Made by a program: the position numbers and the translations under genes. The notes under the pieces were generated by a model that ran no database searches, was not told where the DNA came from, and was given only the letters and a program-made list of their open reading frames with translations. This document shows, piece after piece, positions 43,995-51,558 of a stretch of DNA of 64,000 bases. The DNA is from Chloracidobacterium sp. (GTDB lineage Bacteria > Acidobacteriota > Blastocatellia > Pyrinomonadales > Pyrinomonadaceae), in the NCBI GenBank assembly GCA_016711345.1, contig JADJTD010000001.1:1364001-1428000 (forward strand), in the 5' to 3' direction. Each line of letters opens with the position of its first letter. Positions within the stretch are counted from its first letter, which is position 1.

Positions 43995-45188
43995 TCACGT
44001 TCCGAACATCAGTTTTTCCATATGGTCGGTGGCGGCTTCCTGCATGGTTGGCAAGACGTGTGAATAGGTGTCAAGAGTCAGCGAGATCGTTGAATGACCG
44101 AGCCTCTCGCTAACGACTTTCGGGTTAACGCCTTTGAGTAGGAGTAATGTGGCCATCGTATGCCGCAAATCATACAGGCGAATAACCGGAATCCCATGAT
44201 TGTTAGTGTTGTTTTCCAGGTTATCTTTTTTGATCGCCTCATTTGCCCGACGGATAATCTGTTTGAAATGTCGCCTGTCCAGATTTCCGTAACGCATAGG
44301 TGTACCGATCTCGGTAGGAAAGACCAGATCGCTGTCCGCAAAAATGTCAATAACCTTCATCTTGGCTTCTAGTTGAGAACGTCGGTGAATTTTTAGCGTC
44401 GCGACGGCCGAGATCGATAAAGGTATGCTTCGTCGGCTTTTTGCAGTTTTGGGTTCGCAAAATTCAAACCCGCCGCCTTTCTTTGCCACAAGCGCCCGGC
44501 GAACATACACTCTCGAATGTTCAAAATCAATATCCTTCCACCGCAATCCGAGAAACTCTTCGGGCCTCATCCCGCATTCAATGGCTAGAACAAAAGCTGC
44601 GTAATAACGATCACCCTTGGCATGGGTTAGAAAAATCGACGTCTCCTCTGGCGTGAAATACCGCATCTCCTTTTTGACGAGCTTCGGCAGTTCACACAAA
44701 TCGCATGGGTTTTGCCTGATCAGCCTCCACCTAACAGCCTGTTTCAAAGCTGGGTTCAGAACATTGTGAACGTGGCGGACAGTTTTAGAGGAAAGCCCTC
44801 GCTTTGTCATGTCATTATAGAGCTTTTGAATATCAAATCCTTCGAGATCGCAAAGGCGCTTCTTCCCGATCGATTCACGGATATGGGTATTGATCTTTGA
44901 TTCATACCCATCGTAGGTGGCAGATCTCACCTTTATGCGAACTACATCTTCGAGCCACTTCTCAAGAAAAGCGTTCAATGACATCGCCGCGGGCTCAAGA
45001 AACTCACCCAGGTTCTTTTCCTGAAGTTTCTTGATCATGTAGTTGTCCGCAACTTTTTTAGGACCTTTTATTGTGTGGTTAAAGTACTTTCTCTTACCTT
45101 CTGTATCTCGACCGAGATATATTCTGACTGTAAAGTTGTTTTCGCCTCGCTTGATAATCTGGCCGGTTCGGCGTGTTTTGTCTCCATT
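43995..45188 (-). CDS. Tyrosine recombinase (integrase), frameshifted near its start
   Basis: From 45038 to 43995 it encodes an intact SAM-like and catalytic domain. The catalytic residues are Arg in ECGMRPEEFLGL, the box LYDLRHTMATLLL, the GH of SERLGHSTISLTLDTY and the nucleophile Tyr in DTYSHV. The true start is probably ATG at 45186-45188, seven bases after AAGAAGGGG. From there METK... leads into an AP2-like arm-binding domain (GQIIKRGENNFTVRIYLGR ... KRKYFNHTIKGP) only if one A is added to the AAAA run at 45176-45179. As given, the ATG frame ends early. Either the gene has a frameshift, the base call is wrong, or translation starts inside. It ends 100 bases past the tRNA, as tRNA-targeted integrases do. 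Confidence 0.85.
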   Translation of the reverse strand, partial: NGDKTRRTGQIIKRGENNFTVRIYLGRDTEGKRKYFNHTIKGPKKVADNYMIKKLQEKNLGEFLEPAAMSLNAFLEKWLEDVVRIKVRSATYDGYESKINTHIRESIGKKRLCDLEGFDIQKLYNDMTKRGLSSKTVRHVHNVLNPALKQAVRWRLIRQNPCDLCELPKLVKKEMRYFTPEETSIFLTHAKGDRYYAAFVLAIECGMRPEEFLGLRWKDIDFEHSRVYVRRALVAKKGGGFEFCEPKTAKSRRSIPLSISAVATLKIHRRSQLEAKMKVIDIFADSDLVFPTEIGTPMRYGNLDRRHFKQIIRRANEAIKKDNLENNTNNHGIPVIRLYDLRHTMATLLLLKGVNPKVVSERLGHSTISLTLDTYSHVLPTMQEAATDHMEKLMFGT

Positions 45189-45226
45189 TGTTTGCCCCTT
45201 CTTAACTAAAAATTTCAGTAGACTTA

Positions 45227-45255
45227 ACTATACTATATCTGGGATAGTTCTACAA
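45227..45255 (-). promoter_or_regulatory. Integrase promoter with embedded operator-like inverted repeat
   Basis: On the minus strand TTGTAG (45250-45255) and TATAGT (45227-45232) are 17 bases apart. The inverted repeat AACTAT/ATAGTT (45226-45231 and 45244-45249) overlaps the -10 box and fills the spacer, and a further ACTATC lies at 45261-45266. A repressor bound here would block the integrase promoter; the HTH gene at 45312 is a candidate. Confidence 0.45.
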
Positions 45256-45311
45256 GCCTTACTATCTCAGCGTCTGTAGATTTACGAGCCATTTTTTGCT
45301 AGGCTGGTGCT

Positions 45312-45503
45312 ATGAAATTGATAGCGACAAAGGACGCCGCCCAGCAGCTAGGTGTCAGTGTGTGGCGCATTCATCAATTGATCCGAGCCGGCAGACTCCC
45401 GGCCCAAAAAATTGGCTCCCAATATGTAATCAAAGAAGCTGACCTTACTCTCGTCGCAGAACGCAAACCCGGTCGGCCGCCCGGCAAGACGGTTAAAAAA
45501 TAG
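45312..45503 (+). CDS. Small helix-turn-helix protein (Xis/AlpA-like)
   Basis: A 63-residue protein: MKLIATKDAAQQLGVSVWRI, followed by HQLIRAGRLPAQKIGSQYVI and then KEADL. This is the winged-helix MerR-like HTH_17 domain used by excisionases and AlpA-type regulators, with a basic tail GRPPGKTVKK. It is divergent from the integrase gene across a shared promoter region. It may control integration/excision direction or repress the integrase promoter. Confidence 0.8.
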   Translation: MKLIATKDAAQQLGVSVWRIHQLIRAGRLPAQKIGSQYVIKEADLTLVAERKPGRPPGKTVKK

Positions 45504-45574
45504 CTATCCGCCATTACCCGTGATTTTCGCACTTTGTCTCGGCTAGATTTAACGAATTCGCAGACAAACCCGCG

Positions 45575-45961
45575 TCAGACTTTTCGTTTTCGAGCTTCGT
45601 AGTACTTCTTCGCGTCTTTAACATACCTTTGGGTTGCAACCCCCACGTAATTGCTAAGCCACACTCCCTGTGGATGCTTTTCGGAATATCGCACAAATGC
45701 TGGAATCATAAATTTTAGCCATATTGCAGGTCCCTTGCTAAGAAGTTCTTCAAAGCGAGCGACAAAAACTGGATCCTCATTTTGGCGGAGTTGTGCCCGC
45801 AGCGATTCGAGTTCGCCAATCATTTCATCAAAATTATCGGGCTTCGCTTCCTCTTCAAATCTGTCCTGAAAGTAATCACGAATCAAAGAAAGATCGTCGT
45901 GCGACACAAAGGAGTGCGTTTTCCGAATCACTGACTTTACCCGACGGTCGAATTTACTCAT
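45575..45961 (-). CDS. Small element-borne protein, unknown
   Basis: A 128-residue protein if it starts at MSKFDRRVKSVIRKTHSF (45961). The longer frame upstream would overlap the preceding gene heavily and begins with an odd Trp-rich segment. It is acidic and helical, with FEEEAKPDNFDEMIGELESL and AIWLKFMIPAFVRYSEKHPQG. I do not recognise a family. Its start overlaps the stop of the terminase-like gene by eight bases, so they are translated together. Confidence 0.65.
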   Translation of the reverse strand: MSKFDRRVKSVIRKTHSFVSHDDLSLIRDYFQDRFEEEAKPDNFDEMIGELESLRAQLRQNEDPVFVARFEELLSKGPAIWLKFMIPAFVRYSEKHPQGVWLSNYVGVATQRYVKDAKKYYEARKRKV

Positions 45962-46340
45962 CTTTCTCCTTCTTATAAGCCACCAGTGATTCCAGCATTT
46001 CCAATCGTCCCTCAATTTCCAGCATCTCCACGCCCTTGATTGATTGTTCGAGTATTATTGCGGCACACCGTATTTCAACCGCCGGGTTTTCACAATTAAG
46101 ATTACGTTCTAGCGTTTCAATCGCCGCAAAGACGATACTCTGCAGTTTTGCAATCGTATTCTCTAAGATCCCGCGGCGCGCAGTTCTATATTGAGCCAGA
46201 AATCTCTGGTCTTGCATCCATCGCCAATATGTTGTGACCGCAACGTTCGCCTTTTTACAGGCTTCGTCGATGGTCCGCTCGGTCAACAACAGTGCGATCA
46301 ACTTTTGCTGCTTTGTCGAAATTTCCCCAGATCTTTTCAT
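45954..46340 (-). CDS. HTH protein resembling phage terminase small subunit
   Basis: A 128-residue protein starting MKRSGEISTKQQKLIALLLT, then ERTIDEACKKANVAVTTYWRWMQDQRF. This N-terminal HTH is typical of terminase small subunit-like and phBC6A51-type proteins. The rest is helical (NTIAKLQSIVFAAIETLERNL ... IRCAAIILEQSIKG), as expected of an oligomerising subunit. No large terminase is nearby, so it may act in DNA recognition for a satellite-type element or as a regulator. Confidence 0.7.
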   Translation of the reverse strand: MKRSGEISTKQQKLIALLLTERTIDEACKKANVAVTTYWRWMQDQRFLAQYRTARRGILENTIAKLQSIVFAAIETLERNLNCENPAVEIRCAAIILEQSIKGVEMLEIEGRLEMLESLVAYKKEKDE

Positions 46341-46382
46341 TTCTTTCTTTTTCCTTTCATTTTGCGTAATCGAATCCGACGA

Positions 46383-48554
46383 CTAAGATTGGTCGAGAAC
46401 GATCTCACCGCAGTTCCGGCAACTGTGACCTACCTTGCCCACCTCACCGCACAAGCAAGTCGCGTTAGACCAATCCGGCACGTCAACTGAAGATGTTGAA
46501 ATGTCTTGCTGAACTTGTTGACTTGCCGACTTTTCGACATCTTCAACTAAATCATTGTCGTAACTCTTTTTATCTCTACGGTTTTCCTGAAGATGTTGAA
46601 ATTCTCTTATATCGACAACTTCAGCCGGCCCTGGCACCCTCATGTGCCAGCTCTTGTCACCCCCAAACGTGCCGCCTTTTTTGAATGACTCAACTCCCAA
46701 AATGTGTTTAGCTTTACGCAGCGCGTAGGAAGTAATACCCACCTCCTTGGCCTCCCTTTCCACCTCTTTTGAGGCTTTATCCCCAGTTCGGAGAATTTCG
46801 TGCAAAAAATCCACTGCCTCCGATTGCTCCGCTTTTGCGTCTGGATCTTTGGCTTGGGCGAGCATTCTCTCTTTCGTAAGTACACTGGGCTTTCCGTTGA
46901 ATAGAAACTTGCCGTCAATAATGTCAAAACCTATAGAAAGTGTTGATTGTTCAGCCAGGTTGTTTTTGGTCTGACAGATCGCCCTCTCGCCGGTATCTGC
47001 ATCTTGTCCCACCAACAATACCGATCGAGCCGAAGCACGCCACGAGATGCTTCCCAGTCCGGCATTTCTGGGGTCTCCCAGACCCTTGCTTTTACCGACG
47101 TGACGGACCCCAACGATGGCGCAATTGTATTTCTGGGCTAACGTGATCAGTTTTCTCGCAATGGGTCTGCTTGAACTCTCAGCATTTAAGTCCTTACCAG
47201 CGGTATAACTGAACATTGGATCGATAAGGACAAGTTTAGGCTGATATTCTGCAAGTACCCCTTCAAACCAGATCACGTCCAAGGTGTCATTCAGCGAAAA
47301 GACCTCATCAATCGCGAAAATCTTCTCTAGATCTGCACTCATCGACTCCAATCGAGGTCTTATTGTGTGCGAAAGACTGTCCTCCGCTGAAAGCAGCAAC
47401 ACTCTCGCTTGCTGGTGAGGGTCACCGTTATGAAACGGTAACTTGGCACCCGATGCGAGTGCACACGCTAGTGCACATCCGATCCACGACTTGCCGATAC
47501 CCTCGATTCCTTCCATGATTGTAAATTCACCGATGGGTATGAATGGCTCCCACAGCCATTCAATCTTCTCGGCCATAACATCCTGCATGCATACAACCTT
47601 AAAACGCTCTTCCGATGAAGCCGTTGTTTTCGCGGATAAATTTTCCTTTCCGATTCCAAGCCAGGTGCAGAATGCATCGACGATCTTTTGATCGGTAAGC
47701 TCAACTAATTTTGGGAGTCCGTATGTCCTACCGTCCATTCCTTTCGCGACTGCAGTATCCTCGACCACTCTCATCCGGTCACTCGATTCGTCATCACTTG
47801 CAGCAAAACAAATGGCCCTGATGAACTGTTTTGCGTCACGTTCACTAAAGCCATGCCTAAGCAGCGTCCCAGCAACTGCAAGCGAAAGTTCATGCCGAAT
47901 TCCTTCTTTCCAATATTTGACGAGTAGTGTAGCCGCCGCGAGTCGGTTCACGGATGTTCCGAGCTCTACAAATGTTATTTGTAAAGGCTCGCCGTCCGTA
48001 ACCCATTCAATTGATTCTCCGCTCGCGTGAATCGATCCCGGAAAAACCGTTTGCTTACCCTTGCCTGTGCGGATCTCAACGATACAGGCGTTTTTACGAT
48101 CCCCTTCATCTTTTGAGGCCAGCGTCAACGGATTATTGAACTTTCTATAGACGCCATCTTTGCACACGTACAGGCGATGACTGGACGGCTTACTCCGGCG
48201 ACCAAATTTTGACGCGGTTTGTGGCAGGAAGAAATCCGCCATCTTCACCGCATCCGGTGAGTCTAGATCCACGTCAACAAGCCAACCGGATCGGTCACCC
48301 AAAATGACGCCGATATTTTGCTGTTGACTGTTAAAGTGATCCGCTAAGTTTCCGGCCGAGATTTCCAGGTTTTGCCATCCTTTGATGATTGGCAGTTTCT
48401 TTTTGAAAGGGATGGGCACTACGACCCTGCCACGGCTTATGTGTTCCGCAGCCCACTCAAACGAAGGATTAGGGTAAGGACGAAAAACGGGCTCACGAAC
48501 TACCCGTGCATAGCAGTCGATCGGTGAGACTGCTGCGGCGCTATTAGACATCAT
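46383..48554 (-). CDS. Prim-pol and RepA-like AAA ATPase replication protein
   Basis: A protein of 724 residues with the ATG at 48554, which overlaps the Xis-like gene by 11 bases; the longer open frame is unlikely. The N-terminal bifunctional primase-polymerase domain has KKLPIIKGWQNLEIS and IGVILGDRSGWLVDVDLDSP (the DxD metal site at about 88). A RecA/AAA domain follows, with Walker A GIEGIGKSWIGCAL (about 347) and Walker B VLIDPMFSY (about 438). The C-terminus has HTH-like helices and a last zinc ribbon CLCGEVGKVGHSCRNCG. Such proteins initiate replication of plasmids, phage satellites and integrated elements. Confidence 0.88.
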   Translation of the reverse strand: MMSNSAAAVSPIDCYARVVREPVFRPYPNPSFEWAAEHISRGRVVVPIPFKKKLPIIKGWQNLEISAGNLADHFNSQQQNIGVILGDRSGWLVDVDLDSPDAVKMADFFLPQTASKFGRRSKPSSHRLYVCKDGVYRKFNNPLTLASKDEGDRKNACIVEIRTGKGKQTVFPGSIHASGESIEWVTDGEPLQITFVELGTSVNRLAAATLLVKYWKEGIRHELSLAVAGTLLRHGFSERDAKQFIRAICFAASDDESSDRMRVVEDTAVAKGMDGRTYGLPKLVELTDQKIVDAFCTWLGIGKENLSAKTTASSEERFKVVCMQDVMAEKIEWLWEPFIPIGEFTIMEGIEGIGKSWIGCALACALASGAKLPFHNGDPHQQARVLLLSAEDSLSHTIRPRLESMSADLEKIFAIDEVFSLNDTLDVIWFEGVLAEYQPKLVLIDPMFSYTAGKDLNAESSSRPIARKLITLAQKYNCAIVGVRHVGKSKGLGDPRNAGLGSISWRASARSVLLVGQDADTGERAICQTKNNLAEQSTLSIGFDIIDGKFLFNGKPSVLTKERMLAQAKDPDAKAEQSEAVDFLHEILRTGDKASKEVEREAKEVGITSYALRKAKHILGVESFKKGGTFGGDKSWHMRVPGPAEVVDIREFQHLQENRRDKKSYDNDLVEDVEKSASQQVQQDISTSSVDVPDWSNATCLCGEVGKVGHSCRNCGEIVLDQS

Positions 48555-48756
48555 GATCCTCCCGCTTTTGAGAACCGCCGTCTGCAAGCCATCTCTCGAT
48601 TGCCGTCGCCCCAAACCGATATTGCCGTTCGCCCAATTTGATAAATGGGATCTGTTTTGTTCTTACAAGCTCATACACCCGCTGCTTATCAACTCGTAAT
48701 AACTCAGCCACCTCGTCTGCAACTAAAATCTTTGTATCCATTTTTTTCTGCTCCAA
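48544..48756 (-). CDS. Excisionase-family DNA-binding protein
   Basis: A 70-residue HTH_17 protein: MDTKILVADEVAELLRVDKQ, then RVYELVRTKQIPFIKLGERQYRFGATAIERWL if started at MDTK (residue 6); MEQKK is the other option. It is the typical Xis fold that bends att DNA and steers the integrase. GGAG lies upstream of the start and the stop overlaps the replication gene by 11 bases. A terminator lies directly upstream, so its expression may depend on read-through. Confidence 0.85.
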   Translation of the reverse strand: MEQKKMDTKILVADEVAELLRVDKQRVYELVRTKQIPFIKLGERQYRFGATAIERWLADGGSQKREDHDV

Positions 48757-48759
48757 AAC

Positions 48760-48788
48760 AAAAAACTCGATGAATTAGGTTCATCGAG
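48760..48788 (-). terminator. Terminator hairpin directly before the excisionase gene
   Basis: A perfect nine-base-pair stem CTCGATGAA/TTCATCGAG (arms 48780-48788 and 48766-48774 on the minus strand) is followed by six T. It ends only four bases before the start of the excisionase gene, downstream of the 343-residue unknown gene on the same strand. It could act as a true end or as an attenuator. Confidence 0.8.
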
Positions 48789-48910
48789 ACAAGAATAAAG
48801 ATACTCAAAACTAACTGTCTAATTTATTTTTTTGCCGATTTTTATCGCGGAGCGGACACCAATAATTGCTCTATGAATAGTTGCACAATCTATGGAGTAG
48901 AACGGGAAAT

Positions 48911-49939
48911 TTACTCCGCGAGTTGTTTGGATTCCTGCGGAGTGGTATCAATCGCTTTTTGCTTTCTTGCCCTTTCAAGCACTTTCTTTCCCTCGTCTAA
49001 ATATTTGTACAATGCGGCGTCTGAATAACCGGACGCTTGAATTCCCGCTTTCCGATTTTTTAAAACATTTGAATCCGTACAATCTAGGTTGATGAGGCCC
49101 ACGCGACGAGCCGCATGTTCCAGAGCCTTTAGACTCATTCCCCGATGATGTGAGCCTTTCAAACCATCGAGAATGTCGTCAGGGGTATCTTCGAACCCGG
49201 GTATCCTTGCATATCCTTCCCAGTCCTTTTTTGATCTATAGAGAAGTGAAATGGTATCCCAGTGCTTGTACAATTTTTCGTATTCCTCAGCCAAACGCAT
49301 TTTTTGGAAGTCCTCATATCTCTGTTTCTCGCCTCGCCAAACATTTCCGACTTCTTTCTTGTAGTCCTGAAGTATTCCCTGCCTCACTTTTTTTACTTGC
49401 GGATCCATATCAGGGGTGAATATCCCTTGCCGGGAGTTGTATTCCCTCAGATATTCAAATTCTTGTCGATACCATTCGTTTATCGTCTCGTCAGTTATGG
49501 CCTGCATCGTTGCCATTATGCGCGGATAGATATTTCTGAGCATTATGCATAACATATCAACAGACTTATTAAAACAGTGTTTTTCTATCTCCTCCTCGGT
49601 CAGAGTTATCCCCGGTCCACTGAAGTACTGCCTCGCCGTTTGAAGAAAGGACCAAATGGCTTCTATTGGAAAAAACAGAACATTAGCCAACGGCGTTTCG
49701 TCACCTACAAATCTGATAAATACACAGCTCACTTCCTCGGTAAACTGATAAGAACCAATTCGCCAGGTCATCATTTCTGCAAATCGTTCTTCTTGTGACA
49801 ATTTAGCAAAGTCTTCATCCGATATTACTGGCTGCAAATTCATTACTTCAATCGTTTTTTTGGCGATCTTAAGTATTAAGTACGCATCCTTTTCCGGGAT
49901 TTGATTAGCTATTACATCAACGAATTCTTGTGTTTCCAT
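48911..49939 (-). CDS. Large soluble protein of the integrated element, unknown
   Basis: A 342-residue protein if it starts at METQEFVDVIANQIPEKD (ATG at 49939, with GGAG seven bases upstream); a frame open 39 bases further gives an unlikely leader. It is mostly helical. Blocks include WRIGSYQFTEEVSCVFIRFVG and the tail motif ALEHAARRVGLINLDCTDSN, NRKAGIQASGYSDAALYKYLDEGKK. No known domain was recognised; an annotation as a phage-type hypothetical would be typical. It is the first minus-strand gene of the element and may be the leader of its operon. Confidence 0.6.
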   Translation of the reverse strand: METQEFVDVIANQIPEKDAYLILKIAKKTIEVMNLQPVISDEDFAKLSQEERFAEMMTWRIGSYQFTEEVSCVFIRFVGDETPLANVLFFPIEAIWSFLQTARQYFSGPGITLTEEEIEKHCFNKSVDMLCIMLRNIYPRIMATMQAITDETINEWYRQEFEYLREYNSRQGIFTPDMDPQVKKVRQGILQDYKKEVGNVWRGEKQRYEDFQKMRLAEEYEKLYKHWDTISLLYRSKKDWEGYARIPGFEDTPDDILDGLKGSHHRGMSLKALEHAARRVGLINLDCTDSNVLKNRKAGIQASGYSDAALYKYLDEGKKVLERARKQKAIDTTPQESKQLAE

Positions 49940-50029
49940 GACGAGTCTCCGACTGTTCAAATAATACCATAGCGGCAATATCGTATCACATTTAATACAA
50001 TCTTTGATAATCTAATCCAAACTCTTTCG

Positions 50030-50057
50030 TTGACTTTCCCCGCCCTTACATTAAACT
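50030..50057 (+). promoter_or_regulatory. Possible promoter of the hsdMSR operon
   Basis: TTGACT (50030-50035) and TAAACT (50052-50057) are 16 bases apart, about 30 bases before the hsdM ATG. The -10 box is only a partial match. No strong ribosome site is seen before the ATG. Confidence 0.4.
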
Positions 50058-50085
50058 TAATTAACTAAACTCAAACTCTCAAAAT

Positions 50086-51558
50086 ATGATCACTGGCGAA
50101 CTCAAATCTCAGGTAGATGCGGTCTGGAATGCTTTTGCTAATGGCGGGATCGCTAATCCGCTTGAGGTAATTGAGCAGGTTACTTATCTGTTGTTTATCA
50201 AGCGGCTGGATGATCTGCAAACTGTAAAAGAAAAGAAAGCTAATACGCTGAAGCGTGAGGTTGAGGATCCGATCTTTGGACCTGATCAGCAAGACTTTCG
50301 CTGGTCGAGATTTAAGAATCTGGAGGCCGGGAAGATGTTCGCGACGGTTGCTGATGGAGTGTTTCCGTTTATTAAGACCTTTTCAGGCGACGAGACTACC
50401 TATGCGGCGTTTATGAAAGAGGCACGGTTATCGATACCAACAGCCGGGCTGCTGACAAAGGTTGTCGATCTGATCGATCAGATCCCGATGGAGGACCGCG
50501 ACACCAAGGGCGATGTTTACGAGTACATGCTCGGCAAGATCGCCTCGGCTGGACGCAACGGACAGTTTCGCACGCCGCGGCACATTATTAAGATGATGGT
50601 CGAGATGGTCGCTCCTAAGCCGACCGACCTCGTGTGTGATCCGGCTTGCGGCACGGGCGGTTTTTTGGTTGCTGTTAACGAATACCTACGCGACCACCAT
50701 AAAGAAATATTTCAGGACAAATCCCTTACGCAGCATTTCTACAACAAGCTGTTCAACGGTTTCGATTTTGACAATACGATGCTGCGGATCGGCAGTATGA
50801 ATATGATGCTCCACGGCATCGACAACCCGAATATCCGTTACAAAGATTCGCTCGCCGAGGAACATTCCGGCGACGAATCGCGATATTCGCTTATCCTTGC
50901 AAATCCGCCGTTCGCCGGATCGCTCGATGCCGACATTACGGCAAAAGATCTGCAAAAGGTCGTCAAGACAAAAAAGACTGAGCTGCTCTTTCTCGCGTTG
51001 TTTCTAAAGCTGCTGAAAACCGGTGGACGTGCGGCGGTAATCGTGCCGGACGGCGTTTTGTTCGGCTCATCGAACGCTCACAAATCGCTGCGGCAAATGC
51101 TGGTCGAGGAACAAAAACTGGATGGCATTATCTCGATGCCGTCTGGTGTTTTCAAACCCTATGCAGGTGTTTCGACCGCCGTTCTGCTTTTTACAAAAAC
51201 CAATTCCGGCGGCACCGACAGCGTCTGGTTTTACAATATGAAGGCCGACGGCCTTTCGCTCGATGACAAACGCACCGAGCTTGACACCACAAAGCACGCG
51301 AACAATAATCTGCCGGACATTCTCGCTCGTTGGCACAATCGGGTCGCTGAAGCGGAACGCTCGCGGACGGATCAATCGTTCCTCGTCCCAAAATCGGAAA
51401 TCGCGGCGAACAATTATGATCTGAGTATTAACCGTTATAAGGAAGTTGTTTATGACGAGGTTGAACATGGGTCACCACAAGAAATTTTAAGCGAGCTAGA
51501 AAACCTAGAAAACGAAATACAGGCCGATCTAAAAGCTTTAGGTACGATGATTAGATGA
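50086..51558 (+). CDS. hsdM: Type I restriction-modification DNA methyltransferase, HsdM
   Basis: A 490-residue N6-adenine methyltransferase subunit. The N-terminal HsdM helical domain (about 8-130) leads to motif I DPACGTGGFLV at about 185 (AdoMet binding) and motif IV NPPF (about 272, catalytic), with GRAAVIVPDGVLFGSS and FKPYAGVSTAVLLFTK downstream. It modifies the site recognised by HsdS and forms M2S and R2M2S complexes. The stop codon overlaps the hsdS start by four bases (ATGA). Codon use and base composition look like its neighbours. Confidence 0.97.
   Translation: MITGELKSQVDAVWNAFANGGIANPLEVIEQVTYLLFIKRLDDLQTVKEKKANTLKREVEDPIFGPDQQDFRWSRFKNLEAGKMFATVADGVFPFIKTFSGDETTYAAFMKEARLSIPTAGLLTKVVDLIDQIPMEDRDTKGDVYEYMLGKIASAGRNGQFRTPRHIIKMMVEMVAPKPTDLVCDPACGTGGFLVAVNEYLRDHHKEIFQDKSLTQHFYNKLFNGFDFDNTMLRIGSMNMMLHGIDNPNIRYKDSLAEEHSGDESRYSLILANPPFAGSLDADITAKDLQKVVKTKKTELLFLALFLKLLKTGGRAAVIVPDGVLFGSSNAHKSLRQMLVEEQKLDGIISMPSGVFKPYAGVSTAVLLFTKTNSGGTDSVWFYNMKADGLSLDDKRTELDTTKHANNNLPDILARWHNRVAEAERSRTDQSFLVPKSEIAANNYDLSINRYKEVVYDEVEHGSPQEILSELENLENEIQADLKALGTMIR

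Noticed and set aside
45575..46015. Longer 146-residue start of the unknown gene, beginning MRDDWKCW
   Set aside because: It would overlap the upstream terminase-like gene by 62 bases and begins in that gene's coding sequence; the ATG at 45961 fits better.
46383..48614. 743-residue start of the replication gene
   Set aside because: The upstream extension overlaps the excisionase gene by 71 bases; the ATG at 48554 overlaps by 11 bases and is the usual coupling.
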